7,574 nucleotides of DNA from Extensimonas sp963708545 (GCA_963708545.1 CAVPUD010000002.1:1-7574); one strand, 5' to 3'; shown: positions 1 through 7,574, numbered from the stretch's first letter. The notes: generated by a model not told the origin, from the sequence alone. Numbers and translations: made by a program.

Positions 1-269
1 GTGTCTCTGTCCTCTACTACACATTTCATTCAGTTCATGGCATGGCAGGTGTGACTTGGGATAGCTCCAGGCTTTGTACCACACAACAGCAGTGTCAGGG
101 TGACAGGACTTGATTTTTATTGACCTGGAAGCCAAAGATCAGGCAATCCATTTGTAGCCAGGCACAGTGCACAGATCAGGATGTGTGCAAAGTCCTGGTA
201 GAGGAATGAGAGCTTTTCTGAGCCTGAGAAAGCATCAGCAGGACAACAGTCTCAGTTTGACACAACAAT
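1..269. other. CpG-free, eukaryote-like segment with no gene
   Basis: These 269 bases contain no CG dinucleotide, and the first one appears at 272-273. Base composition is balanced, with many TG and CA dinucleotides, the usual products of CpG decay. The rest of the window is CpG-rich. Complete CpG absence over this length is typical of methylated vertebrate DNA and very unlikely in the bacterium that makes up the right end. No reading frame here resembles a known protein, and I see no tRNA, rRNA or mobile-element end. The change at about 270 is abrupt. I read this as foreign (host or contaminant) sequence joined to the contig. The species cannot be told by eye. Confidence 0.6.
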
Positions 270-548
270 GGCGCGCTCATCTTCCTTCCCGTCGCGGCCG
301 AGCCTGTTCTTCGAGGGCCCTGGGCTGCCGCTCCGTGCTCCCCGCCCTCGTCCTTCCCGCGCTCTGTCCCCCATTGCTCCGTGCGCGCCAAGACCACTCC
401 TCTCATCAACAGGCTGCCCGCCGGCCGATGGTTTGAAGACCGACCGCCATAACTCGCGCTCGGCTCGCGACCCGGCTCGGCCTCGGCCGGATCCTGAACG
501 TGGTTAACAAATCAGTTGGTTCTGCGTACCTGACATTTACGTATTGCT
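270..548. other. GC-rich stretch with no recognisable gene
   Basis: This stretch is CpG-rich up to about 500 and then briefly more AT-rich (500-550). Short open frames exist on both strands, but their translations are rich in Arg, Pro, Ser and Ala with no domain, motif or convincing start signal. They look like by-products of composition. The segment lies between the CpG-free block and the algI fragment and matches neither. It could be a vertebrate CpG island continuing from the left, a bacterial intergenic piece, or part of a third source. I cannot assign it. Confidence 0.4.
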
Positions 549-1036
549 AGCTCCCTTGGCTTCGCGGAGGCCTGGGCGGGCGTGCTGTTCTTCACCTTCC
601 AGATCTATTTCGATTTCTCCGGCTATTCCGACATGGCGATTGGGCTCGCGCGCATGTTCGGCTTCCCGGCTTCTGGAAAATTTCAACATGCCCTATGTCG
701 CGACGAGCATCACCGATTTCTGGCGGCGCTGGCACATCTCGCTGACGAGCTGGATTCGCGAATATTTATATTTCCCGCTCGGCGGCAATCGGCGCGGCGA
801 AGCGCGCACCTACCTCAATCTGTGGATCTGCTTCTTCGCTTCGGGAATTTGGCACGGCGCGGCTTGGACCTATATCGCTTCCGCAACCTATAACGGCATG
901 TTCCTCGTGCTCGACCGGCTCTTTCTCGTCAATCGCCTGCAGCGGTTGCCGGACTGGCTCGCCAATATCATCGCGATGATCATCGTGATCGTCGGCTGGA
1001 CATTCTTTCGCGCAACCTCTCTGTCGCAGGCCGGCG
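549..1036 (+). pseudogene. Fragment of AlgI-type MBOAT O-acyltransferase, frameshifted
   Basis: This is an internal piece of a membrane-bound O-acyltransferase of the AlgI family, which transfers acetyl groups to exported polysaccharide such as alginate or cellulose. The first part, in the frame of 582, reads FTFQIYFDFSGYSDMAIGLA. The frame then shifts by one at a CCC run (665-667), and the second part, in the frame of 667, reads NMPYVATSITDFWRRWHISL, LYFPLGGNRRG and FASGIWHGAAWTYI. The last carries the conserved MBOAT histidine. Dropping one C gives a smooth FGFRLLENFN junction, as expected for the family. Only about 160 of a usual 470-500 residues are present. Both the N-terminal membrane segments and the C-terminus are missing, cut at about 549 and 1036. 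Family identity is firm. The source resembles alphaproteobacterial AlgI, but that is a guess. Confidence 0.85.
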
Positions 1037-1042
1037 CCGGCC
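1029..1042. repeat. 14-bp perfect palindrome at the algI/esterase junction
   Basis: GGCCGGCGCCGGCC is its own reverse complement. It lies where the plus-strand algI reading (ending near TSLSQAG) meets the minus-strand esterase reading (EPTGDTVTERPAPA). It may have helped two unrelated molecules join, or an assembler to misjoin them. It may also simply reflect high GC. Confidence 0.6.
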
Positions 1043-1193
1043 GCTCGGTGACGGTGTCGCCGGTGGGCTCGTAGACGTCGAGTTGCAGCGTGACCGTCTG
1101 GCCCGAGTTGTTGACCGCGCTGCCGTAGGTCACGTTGGTGGTCGTGCTCACGGTGGGGAACACCAGATCGCGATAGCGCAAGGGCGCCGGCCC

Positions 1194-1200
1194 GGGGGGG
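1194..1200. other. Seven-G homopolymer causing a frameshift
   Basis: The Thr-Pro linker and the esterase part of the minus-strand gene lie in different frames and meet at this G run. Removing a single base joins them without a stop. A length error in the homopolymer is the simplest explanation. True phase variation is possible but less likely in a chimeric contig. Confidence 0.65.
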
Positions 1201-1205
1201 CGGGA

Positions 1206-1285
1206 TGAACGGGAGCCCGGTCGTCGGCGTCGCGGTCTGCGTGGGGGTCGCGGTCGAGGTGGGCGTCGTGGTGGGCGTGGGCGAC
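1206..1285 (-). repeat. Degenerate hexamer repeat encoding a Thr-Pro linker
   Basis: On the minus strand this tract encodes alternating PT, TPT, ATPTQT and TPTST units. At the DNA level it is an imperfect series of GGCGTC/GGTCGC-type hexamers. Such linkers separate domains of secreted bacterial enzymes and often vary in length. Read on the plus strand the tract gives a Val-Gly repeat, which I consider an artefact of the opposite strand. Confidence 0.65.
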
Positions 1286-1710
1286 GGGCAGACACCGTGG
1301 CCCACATCCTTGACGTGGAATCTGACGCCATCACCAGTGCCCGCGAAAGTCATGCAGTACGCGTTCGCCCCACCGTCCAGTTTGAGCACCGCGCTGATGG
1401 TTCCCGGGCCGTTCGGGATGGGGATCGGCAATCCTTTGGCCACGACCTTGAGCAGACCGGGCTTCACTTTGGCGATCTTCACCGCCGACGGCCCGCTCGG
1501 CGCCGACGCGTTCCGGTACTTGAACAGCGTGCCCGCGCCGTTCGCGGTCCAATTACTCGCGGGCAGCGGTAGCGTCGCTGTGTTGGTGCCGTCAGAGAAC
1601 GCAATCGAGCTGCCGGAGCCACCAACAGGATCGGAGCCCATGATGCTGATGGTGGGGTCCTTCGACAGCAACACCAGTTTTGGGGTGCTCTTTAAAAGCA
1701 GTGTCTTTCC

Positions 1711-2623
1711 CGTGAGCTTTTTTGCGCAACCGGCGTTGCTGCAGATGGCCCTCACGGGCGCGCGTCGGCAGGAGGCTGCGGGGCTGCGCTTCGAGGCCAG
1801 CCTCAAGGGCTTGCAGCACGAGCCGATCCCCGTGCATGTGAGCGTGGCGGCCGCGGATGGGCAGGGCGACATCTTGGTCGAGCTGTGGCCGCTCGAGCAG
1901 CATGCGCGCCAGGACCGCGAGGAGCGCCTGCGCGAGCAGGTGCAGGCGAACAAGGAGCTGATCCGCAACCTGGCGCACGAAATCAAGAACCCGCTCGGCG
2001 GCATACGCGGCGCGGCGCAGTTGCTCGAAATGGAGCTTGGCAACCGCGACCTGCGCGAATACACCCAGGTCATCATCCACGAGGCCGACCGCCTGCAGGG
2101 GCTGGTCGATCGTCTGCTGGCGCCGCACCGCCACCCGCACCAGGTGGGCGACGTGAACATTCACGAGGTTTGCGAGCGCGTGCTGGCGCTGGTGCTGCTC
2201 GAGCATCCGCAGGGTTTGCATGTGGAGCGCGACTATGACGCCTCCATCCCCGAGTTCCGCGGCGACCGTGCGCAGCTGATACAGGCCCTGCTGAACATCG
2301 TGCAGAACGCGGCGCAGGCCCTCGCCGAGCGCATCGCCGCGGGCGACGCCTGCATCACGCTGCGCACGCGGGTGTTGCGCCAGGTGACCTTTGGGCGCAA
2401 GCGGTACCGGCTGGCATTGGAATTGCATGTCATAGACAACGGGCCGGGCGTGCCGGAAGCCATCAAGGACAGGATTTTTTATCCCTTGGTGTCGGGGCGC
2501 GAAGGCGGGTCGGGGCTGGGGCTGACGCTGGCGCAGACCTTCGTGCAGCAGCACGATGGTTTGCTCGAATGCGAGAGCGAGCCCGGGCGCACCGACTTTC
2601 GCATTCTGCTGCCGCTGCCTTGA
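1711..2623 (+). CDS. ntrB: Nitrogen-regulation sensor histidine kinase NtrB, 5'-truncated
   Basis: NtrB (GlnL) is the cytoplasmic kinase/phosphatase that senses nitrogen status through the PII protein and phosphorylates NtrC. About 303 residues remain, starting near VSFFAQPALL, which fits the end of the N-terminal PAS domain. About 60-70 residues and the start codon are missing. Visible motifs in order are the H-box NLAHEIKNPLGGIRGAAQLL (phosphoacceptor His codon 1976-1978), the N-box LLNIVQNAAQALAE, the G1 box HVIDNGPGVP, and a C-terminal GGSGLGLTLAQTF. The kinase core is intact and ends at TGA 2621-2623. ntrC follows 91 bp downstream on the same strand. The spelling around the H-box matches what I recall from Comamonadaceae. 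The frame stays open upstream into the foreign segment, so any longer start would be false. Confidence 0.92.
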
Positions 2624-2714
2624 TGCGCCTGCAGTGCCAGCGGTGCACTGGGGCGTGCCGAGCGCCGGCCAGGATTGTCTGGCGCCCAACAAACAACGGA
2701 ATGCGGAGAGATGC
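2624..2714 (+). promoter_or_regulatory. ntrB-ntrC spacer with two small hairpins and a Shine-Dalgarno
   Basis: The 91-bp gap holds a perfect 6-bp inverted repeat (CAGTGC at 2632-2637, GCACTG at 2645-2650, 7-nt loop). A second imperfect one has CCAG and CTGG arms around GATTGT, followed by GGCGCC. Neither has a T-run, so they are not obvious terminators. GGAGAG at 2705-2710 lies 4 nt before the ntrC ATG and is the likely ribosome-binding site. I see no clear promoter. The hairpins might set ntrC expression relative to ntrB, but that is speculation. Confidence 0.4.
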
Positions 2715-4382
<1,668 letters not shown>

Positions 4383-4390
4383 GCCTGCAG

Positions 4391-4460
4391 GGTTTTAATA
4401 AAAATTGGCATTTTGCGCAGATTGGACGAGCGCTAATAGCTACTTTTTTGATAGCTATAG
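4391..4460 (+). repeat. Intergenic repeat, copy A (core 4404-4441)
   Basis: This is the first of three copies of a short intergenic repeat. The core aligns without gaps to copies B and C: ATTGGC at 4404, AGCGCT 25 bases later (4429) and AGCT 34 bases from the core start (4438). The AT-rich tail (4442-4460) runs into the last codons of the phospholipase D gene, whose CTA and TAG codons come from it. It fills the space between the convergent ntrC and phospholipase genes. From memory, similar elements are common between genes in Comamonadaceae; I do not know an established name. Confidence 0.75.
4436..4458. terminator. Possible weak bidirectional terminator hairpin
   Basis: ATAGCTA (4436-4442) and TAGCTAT (4452-4458) form a perfect 7-bp inverted repeat around a 9-nt loop of mostly T. 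It lies between two convergent genes, where a terminator is expected. The stem is AT-rich and no U-run follows it, so termination is doubtful. It is part of repeat copy A, and the same stem is not preserved in copies B and C. Confidence 0.3.
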
Positions 4461-6024
4461 CTGCGACTCTATCGGCAGCCAGCTGAGCACACGCACGAGC
4501 GCGCGCGTCCAAAAGCGGGTTTCGGGTTCGGTGGCCAGCGCCTGGCGCGTGCCCTGCGCGTCTGCTTCGCCGAGCCAACGCAGCCCGCCTTGCGCGTCGC
4601 GCTGCAACTCGTAGCTCGCGGCGGGCTGCATGGCTTGTTCCACCATCGCGCGCACTTCGGCGGCGAGCGGCGCGTCGTCGAACATCACGCCCATTTCGGT
4701 GTTGAGCTGCGCCGAGCGCGGATCGAAGTTGAACGAGCCAATGAAGCCGCGCTGGCCATCGACCACCACGGCCTTGGTGTGCAGGCTCGCGCCGCTGCTG
4801 CCCACCAGGCTGGGGGTCTGCGGACTGCCGCGGCGCAGCTCGTACAGATGCACGCCCGCGGCGAGCAGCGCCGGGCGGTAGCGCAGGTAGCCCGCGTGCA
4901 CCACGGCCACGTCGGTGGCGGCGAGTGAATTGGTCAGCACGCGCACGTCCATGCCGCGCGCCGCCTGGCCCGCGAACAGCAGTGTGCCGGCATCGCCGGG
5001 CACGAAGTAGGGCGAGACCAGCCAATTTTCCTGCCGCGCGCTGTAGAGCAGCGCTTGCAGGTCGTACATCAGCCAGTGCGCGGGCGCACGGCGGCTGGCG
5101 ATGGCGGCGGCTTTTTGCGGTGGGTCGGAGAGCACGTGCAGGTGTGGCGTCCAGTGCAGGCGCAGCGCGCCGTGCAGACTGTCCTCGAGCGGCGGCGCCT
5201 GGCGGACCGCTTGCAGGTAGTCGGACGCGCGCACCTGCTGCAGCCAGGCGTTGCGGCGCCGCTGCAGCTCCAAGGCGTCCACGGGCGGCACGTCGGGGTG
5301 TAGCGCGCGCAGCGGGATCACCTCGGCGCTGTTCCAGAACGCGTCGAAGATCGCGCTCGTCTGTGCTACGGCGGGGCCGAGCAGCAGCAGGTCGGCGTCG
5401 TGGAAGTTGACCTGCTGCGCGGCGTCGAAATACTCGTCACCCACGTTGCGCCCGCCGACCAGTGCCACGCGGCCGTCGGCGATCCAGGCCTTGTTGTGCA
5501 TGCGCCGGTTCACGCTCACGAAGCGCAGCCCCATCTCGATCGCGCGCCGCAGCGCGGTGCTGCGGTTGCGCGCGGGGTTGAACAGGCGCACTTCGAGCTG
5601 CGGGTGCGCGTCCATCGCGAGCAGAAGGTCGTCGCGCCCGGCGGCGTTCATGTCGTCGATCAGCAGGCGCACGCGCACGCCGCGCTCGGCGGCGGCGAGC
5701 AGCTCATTTTTGAGCAGTCGGCCCGTGAGGTCGTCACGCCAGAATGTAGTACTGCACGTCCAGGCTGCGCTGCGCGGCGCGTGCGGTCTGCGCGCGCAGC
5801 GTGAAGGCCTGCACGTTGCGCGTGACGAGCGCCGCCGCGCTCGCCTGCGGGTGCGCGGCGAGCAGCGGCGCGACGAGGCGGTCGAGCGCCGTGGCGTCGG
5901 GCTGCGGCGCCAGCGCGTGCGCTGCCGGCCCCTGCGCGCGCCGCGCGAGCTGCCCCCAGGACCACAGCGCGAGCGCCGAGAGCAGGGCCAGCAGCGCGAG
6001 CGCGATCAGCAGCCAGCGCAGCAT
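4455..6024 (-). pseudogene. Phospholipase D / cardiolipin synthase C-like protein, one frameshift
   Basis: The product is a membrane-anchored phospholipase D-family protein resembling ClsC (YmdC), which makes cardiolipin from phosphatidylglycerol and phosphatidylethanolamine. With one extra A (5743 or 5744) removed it has 522 residues, a normal length. I chose the ATG at 6022-6024 because GAGGTG lies 6 nt upstream. Residues 1-25 form one hydrophobic anchor (MLRWLLIALALLALL). The two HKD catalytic motifs are intact: HNKAWIAD at H176/K178/D183 followed by GGRNVGDEYFD, and HTKAVVVD at H415/K417/D422 followed by GSFNFDPRS. The ClsC-like stretch LTNSLAATDVAVVHAGY lies between them. The frame breaks at SLDVQYYI, where an early TGA appears (5734-5736); the restored reading is YYIWRDDLTGRLL. 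Since everything else is preserved, a sequencing error or a very recent mutation is likely. The gene lies 71 bp downstream of xth on the same strand. Confidence 0.88.
5742..5746. other. One-base insertion breaking the phospholipase D frame
   Basis: GAATG here should be GATG for the minus-strand reading to continue as TAC ATC TGG CGT GAC GAC (YIWRDD), the form expected in this family. The observed sequence instead gives ATT CTG GCG TGA. No other lesion is seen in the gene. Confidence 0.75.
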
Positions 6025-6030
6025 CGCTTG

Positions 6031-6036
6031 CACCTC
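6031..6036 (-). promoter_or_regulatory. Shine-Dalgarno that decides the phospholipase D start
   Basis: GAGGTG on the minus strand lies 6 nt before the ATG at 6022-6024. A TTG start at 6040-6042 would add six residues (MAEVQA) but would place the ribosome-binding site inside the coding sequence, so the ATG is preferred. Confidence 0.6.
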
Positions 6037-6048
6037 GGCCAAAAAATT

Positions 6049-6105
6049 TGGATGAAATTGGCCATTTCTCTAGGTGTAATAAGCGCGAGCAGCTCTCAAA
6101 ATGAA
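6049..6105 (+). repeat. Intergenic repeat, copy B (core 6057-6094)
   Basis: This is the second copy of the same element. ATTGGC starts at 6057, AGCGC follows 25 bases later (6082) and AGCT 34 bases from the core start (6091), exactly as in copy A. It fills the gap between xth and the phospholipase D gene. Its tail supplies the last codons of xth, with the TGA at 6096-6098 two bases beyond the core. Confidence 0.75.
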
Positions 6106-6902
6106 AGCGTCACGAGCACCGGCGCGTGGTCGCTCGGCGGGCGCACCTTGCGCTGCGCGCGGTCTATGGTGCAGGCGCGCACGGCGGGGCGCAGGGCTTC
6201 GCTTACGAGGATGTGGTCTATGCGCAGGCCGCGGTTCTTTGGGAACGCGAGCATGCGGTAGTCCCACCACGAGTAGCTTTTTTCGGGTTGCTCGAACAGG
6301 CGGAAGGCATCGACCAGGCCTGGGAGCCTGTCGGACTTTGGAATCGTCGGCTGCAGCAGCGCGCGGAAATGTTCGCGCTCCTGCGTCGTGTGGTGGATGG
6401 TCTCGCGCAGCCCCTCGGGGTCGTAGGAGTCGCGGTCTTCGGGCGCGATGTTGAAGTCGCCCATGAGCACCAGCCGCGGGTAGGCCGCGAGCTCGCCGCG
6501 CAGCCAGTCGCGCAGCGCTTCGAGCCAGCGCATTTTGTAGGCGAACTTCTCCGAGCCCGGCTCCTGGCCGTTGACCACGTAGACATTGACCACGCGCAGC
6601 GGCCCCGCGGGCGAGTCCACCGTGGCGGTGATGACGCGCGCCTGCTCGTCGGCAAAGCCGGGGATGTTCTTGACCACGTCGCGCAAGGGCGTGCGGCTCA
6701 GCGTGGCGACGCCGTTGTAGCTGCGCTGGCCGAACACCGCGGCCTCATAGCCGGCCGCGCGGAAGGCCTCGGCGGGGAATTTGTCCTCGGTGAGCTTGAG
6801 CTCCTGCAGGCACAGCACATCGACAGGGTTGCGCGCGAGCCAATCGAGCACCTGCGGCAGGCGCACCGTGAGGGAGTTGACGTTCCAGGTGGCGAGTTGC
6901 AT
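6096..6902 (-). CDS. xth: Exodeoxyribonuclease III (AP endonuclease)
   Basis: This Mg-dependent enzyme of base excision repair cuts DNA at abasic sites and has 3'-5' exonuclease and 3'-phosphatase activities. It has 268 residues, the same as E. coli XthA, and belongs to the exonuclease-endonuclease-phosphatase fold. Catalytic residues sit where expected: N7 in TWNVNS, E34 in LCLQELKL, Y108 in NVYVVNG, D149 and N151 in MGDFNIAP, D229 in RIDHIL, and D258/H259 in SDHAPV. The start MQLATWNVNS is the natural one for the family, although no clear Shine-Dalgarno precedes it (CAAAATCCC before the ATG). The gene lies 27 bp after folA, which suggests co-transcription. Repeat copy C fills the space before its start and repeat copy B lies at its stop. 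Nothing is missing. Confidence 0.96.
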   Translation of the reverse strand: MQLATWNVNSLTVRLPQVLDWLARNPVDVLCLQELKLTEDKFPAEAFRAAGYEAAVFGQRSYNGVATLSRTPLRDVVKNIPGFADEQARVITATVDSPAGPLRVVNVYVVNGQEPGSEKFAYKMRWLEALRDWLRGELAAYPRLVLMGDFNIAPEDRDSYDPEGLRETIHHTTQEREHFRALLQPTIPKSDRLPGLVDAFRLFEQPEKSYSWWDYRMLAFPKNRGLRIDHILVSEALRPAVRACTIDRAQRKVRPPSDHAPVLVTLSF

Positions 6903-6903
6903 G

Positions 6904-6960
6904 GGATTTTGGCCTTTTGTGCAGGTGTATCAAGCGCTACGTGCTATTGATAAAGGAGTT
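6904..6960 (+). repeat. Intergenic repeat, copy C (core 6908-6945)
   Basis: This is the third copy. The GGCC block lies at 6911-6914, AGCGCT starts at 6933 (25 bases from the core start) and GCT ends at 6945, with the same spacing and orientation as copies A and B. It spans the folA-xth gap. The folA stop codon (6930-6932) lies inside the core, so the last codons of folA are repeat sequence. Confidence 0.72.
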
Positions 6961-7538
6961 TTCCCCGTGCCCTCGCGCTCGTAGCGCACGAAGCTGAACG
7001 GCAGGCCGTTCGCACTCTGGTGCGTGCTGCGCGCCGTTTCTACCCATTCGGGGCCGAGCGTGGGGGCAAAGGCGTCGCCGGGGAAGTCCTGCGCGATTTC
7101 GGTGGCCTCGACGCGCGTGGCCAGCGGCAGGGCCTGGGCATAGACCTGCGCGCCGCCTATCACCCAGACGGTGCCGGCTTGCTCGCATCGCTGTAGCGCC
7201 TCGCGAAGGTCTGATGCGCACTCGGCGCCATTTTCGTGCCAATTTTGCTGGCGCGTGAGCACGATGTTGCGGCGGCCCGGCAAGGGGCGAAAGCGCGGCG
7301 GCAGCGAATCCCAGGTCTTGCGCCCCATGATGACGGGTGCGCCCAGCGTGAGCTGCTTGAAGTGCGCCAAATCTTCGGGCAGCTGCCAGGGCATGCGCCC
7401 TTGGTGGCCGATCACGCCGTTGGCGGCGCGCGCGTAGATCAGGCACACCTGCAGCGTGGGGGGCAAGGCTGCGGGCTCATCGCTGCGGGAGGTGGAAGCA
7501 CCAGGCGGAGAAAGCCGGGAGGAGGGCAGGGCAGTCAT
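6930..7538 (-). CDS. folA: Dihydrofolate reductase
   Basis: The enzyme reduces dihydrofolate to tetrahydrofolate with NADPH, feeding thymidylate, purine and methionine synthesis, and is the target of trimethoprim. From the ATG at 7536-7538 the product has 202 residues, against about 160 in E. coli. The DHFR domain starts near residue 29 (LQVCLIYARAANGVIG). It has the active-site loop MPWQLPEDLAHFK with the catalytic acid D56, the NADPH motif MGRKTW (71-76), LPGRRN (86-91) and VIGGAQVY (126-133). The extra length comes from about 28 Ser/Pro/Ala-rich residues at the N-terminus and a short tail, KTPLSIARSA, encoded by repeat copy C. No Shine-Dalgarno is obvious before this ATG. A shorter product from a TTG or GTG near residues 25-31 is possible, so the start is uncertain. 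It is probably the first gene of a folA-xth-phospholipase unit. Confidence 0.95.
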   Translation of the reverse strand: MTALPSSRLSPPGASTSRSDEPAALPPTLQVCLIYARAANGVIGHQGRMPWQLPEDLAHFKQLTLGAPVIMGRKTWDSLPPRFRPLPGRRNIVLTRQQNWHENGAECASDLREALQRCEQAGTVWVIGGAQVYAQALPLATRVEATEIAQDFPGDAFAPTLGPEWVETARSTHQSANGLPFSFVRYEREGTGKTPLSIARSA

Positions 7539-7574
7539 GCTGCTATTGTGCTGTGCCTGCTGCGGGTGGTGCGG

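Larger units (their letters stand above)
1040..1715 (-). pseudogene. Fragment of secreted protein: beta-rich domain, Thr-Pro linker, start of esterase; frameshifted
   Basis: Read on the minus strand from about 1715, the product begins GKTLLLKSTPKLVLLSKDPT and continues through a Gly/Ser/Thr-rich stretch with two cysteines (AYCMTF and GHGVCPSP). A linker of PT/TPT repeats follows (about 1206-1285). The frame then slips by one in a run of seven G (1194-1200); with six G it continues as PPPGPAPLRYRDLVFPTV and YGSAVNNSGQTVTLQLDVYE. That last part resembles the start of carboxylesterase/lipase-like alpha/beta hydrolases just before the HGGG oxyanion-hole region. The catalytic part is absent, cut at about 1040. 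The N-terminal domain resembles repeats I recall from uncultured Deltaproteobacteria and Binatota-like genomes, so the source differs from the Burkholderiales part. No signal peptide is in the fragment; secretion is inferred from the linker and cysteines. Confidence 0.6.

Noticed and set aside
167..507. Short open frames of 77-89 codons on both strands at the left end
   Set aside because: Low-complexity Arg/Pro/Ser-rich products with no start signal or similarity that I recognise. They straddle the composition change at 270.
1206..1285. Possible CRISPR or minisatellite from the hexamer repeats
   Set aside because: There are no spacers and the units are degenerate. The tract is explained by a Thr-Pro protein linker.
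1205..1710. Upstream plus-strand extension of ntrB with a Val-Gly repeat start
   Set aside because: The frame is open only by chance through the foreign fragment. The minus strand there encodes a sensible Thr-Pro linker and domain, and NtrB has no such N-terminal region.
1029..1715. Mobile-element insertion as the cause of the left-end mosaic
   Set aside because: I found no transposase or integrase coding sequence, no terminal inverted repeats and no target-site duplication at the joins.
4383..4454. Small RNA or riboswitch between the convergent genes
   Set aside because: The region is accounted for by the intergenic repeat. Its only hairpin is short, AT-rich and not conserved in the other two copies.
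6126..6950. Plus-strand open frame of 274 codons opposite xth
   Set aside because: xth on the minus strand has all its catalytic residues and exactly the family length.

Overview
This window does not look like one continuous piece of genome. From about 1715 to the end (7574) it is coherent, GC-rich bacterial DNA that I would place in the Burkholderiales, most likely Comamonadaceae. The evidence is the protein sequences (NtrB, NtrC, a ClsC-type phospholipase D, exodeoxyribonuclease III, DHFR) and a characteristic short repeat in the gaps between the minus-strand genes. The first 1.7 kb is a patchwork. It holds a 269-bp stretch with no CpG at all, which resembles vertebrate DNA; a GC-rich stretch with no recognisable gene; an internal fragment of an AlgI-type membrane O-acyltransferase gene; and an opposite-strand fragment of a secreted protein with a Thr-Pro linker and the start of an esterase. 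Each piece stops abruptly inside a gene, as expected of a chimeric or misjoined metagenomic contig (inference).

Layout: 1-269 CpG-free DNA; 270 to about 548 unassigned; about 549-1036 (+) algI fragment with a frameshift; about 1040-1715 (-) fragment of a secreted putative esterase with a frameshift in a G homopolymer; about 1711-2623 (+) ntrB (glnL), lacking its N-terminus; 2715-4382 (+) complete ntrC (glnG); 4455-6024 (-) clsC-like phospholipase D gene with one frameshift; 6096-6902 (-) xth (exodeoxyribonuclease III); 6930-7538 (-) folA (dihydrofolate reductase).

NtrB and NtrC form the nitrogen-control two-component system: NtrB phosphorylates NtrC, which activates sigma-54 promoters. On the other strand folA, xth and the phospholipase D gene run in one direction with gaps of 27 and 71 bp, so they may be co-transcribed, and they converge on ntrC. 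The gaps after folA, xth and the phospholipase gene each hold one copy of the same 38-bp repeat core in the same orientation. The stop codons of these genes lie in or beside the repeat.

I found no convincing new biological system. The most informative observations are the chimeric left end, three single-base insertions that each break an otherwise intact reading frame, and the repeat that forms the 3' ends of genes, including a repeat-encoded C-terminal tail on DHFR.
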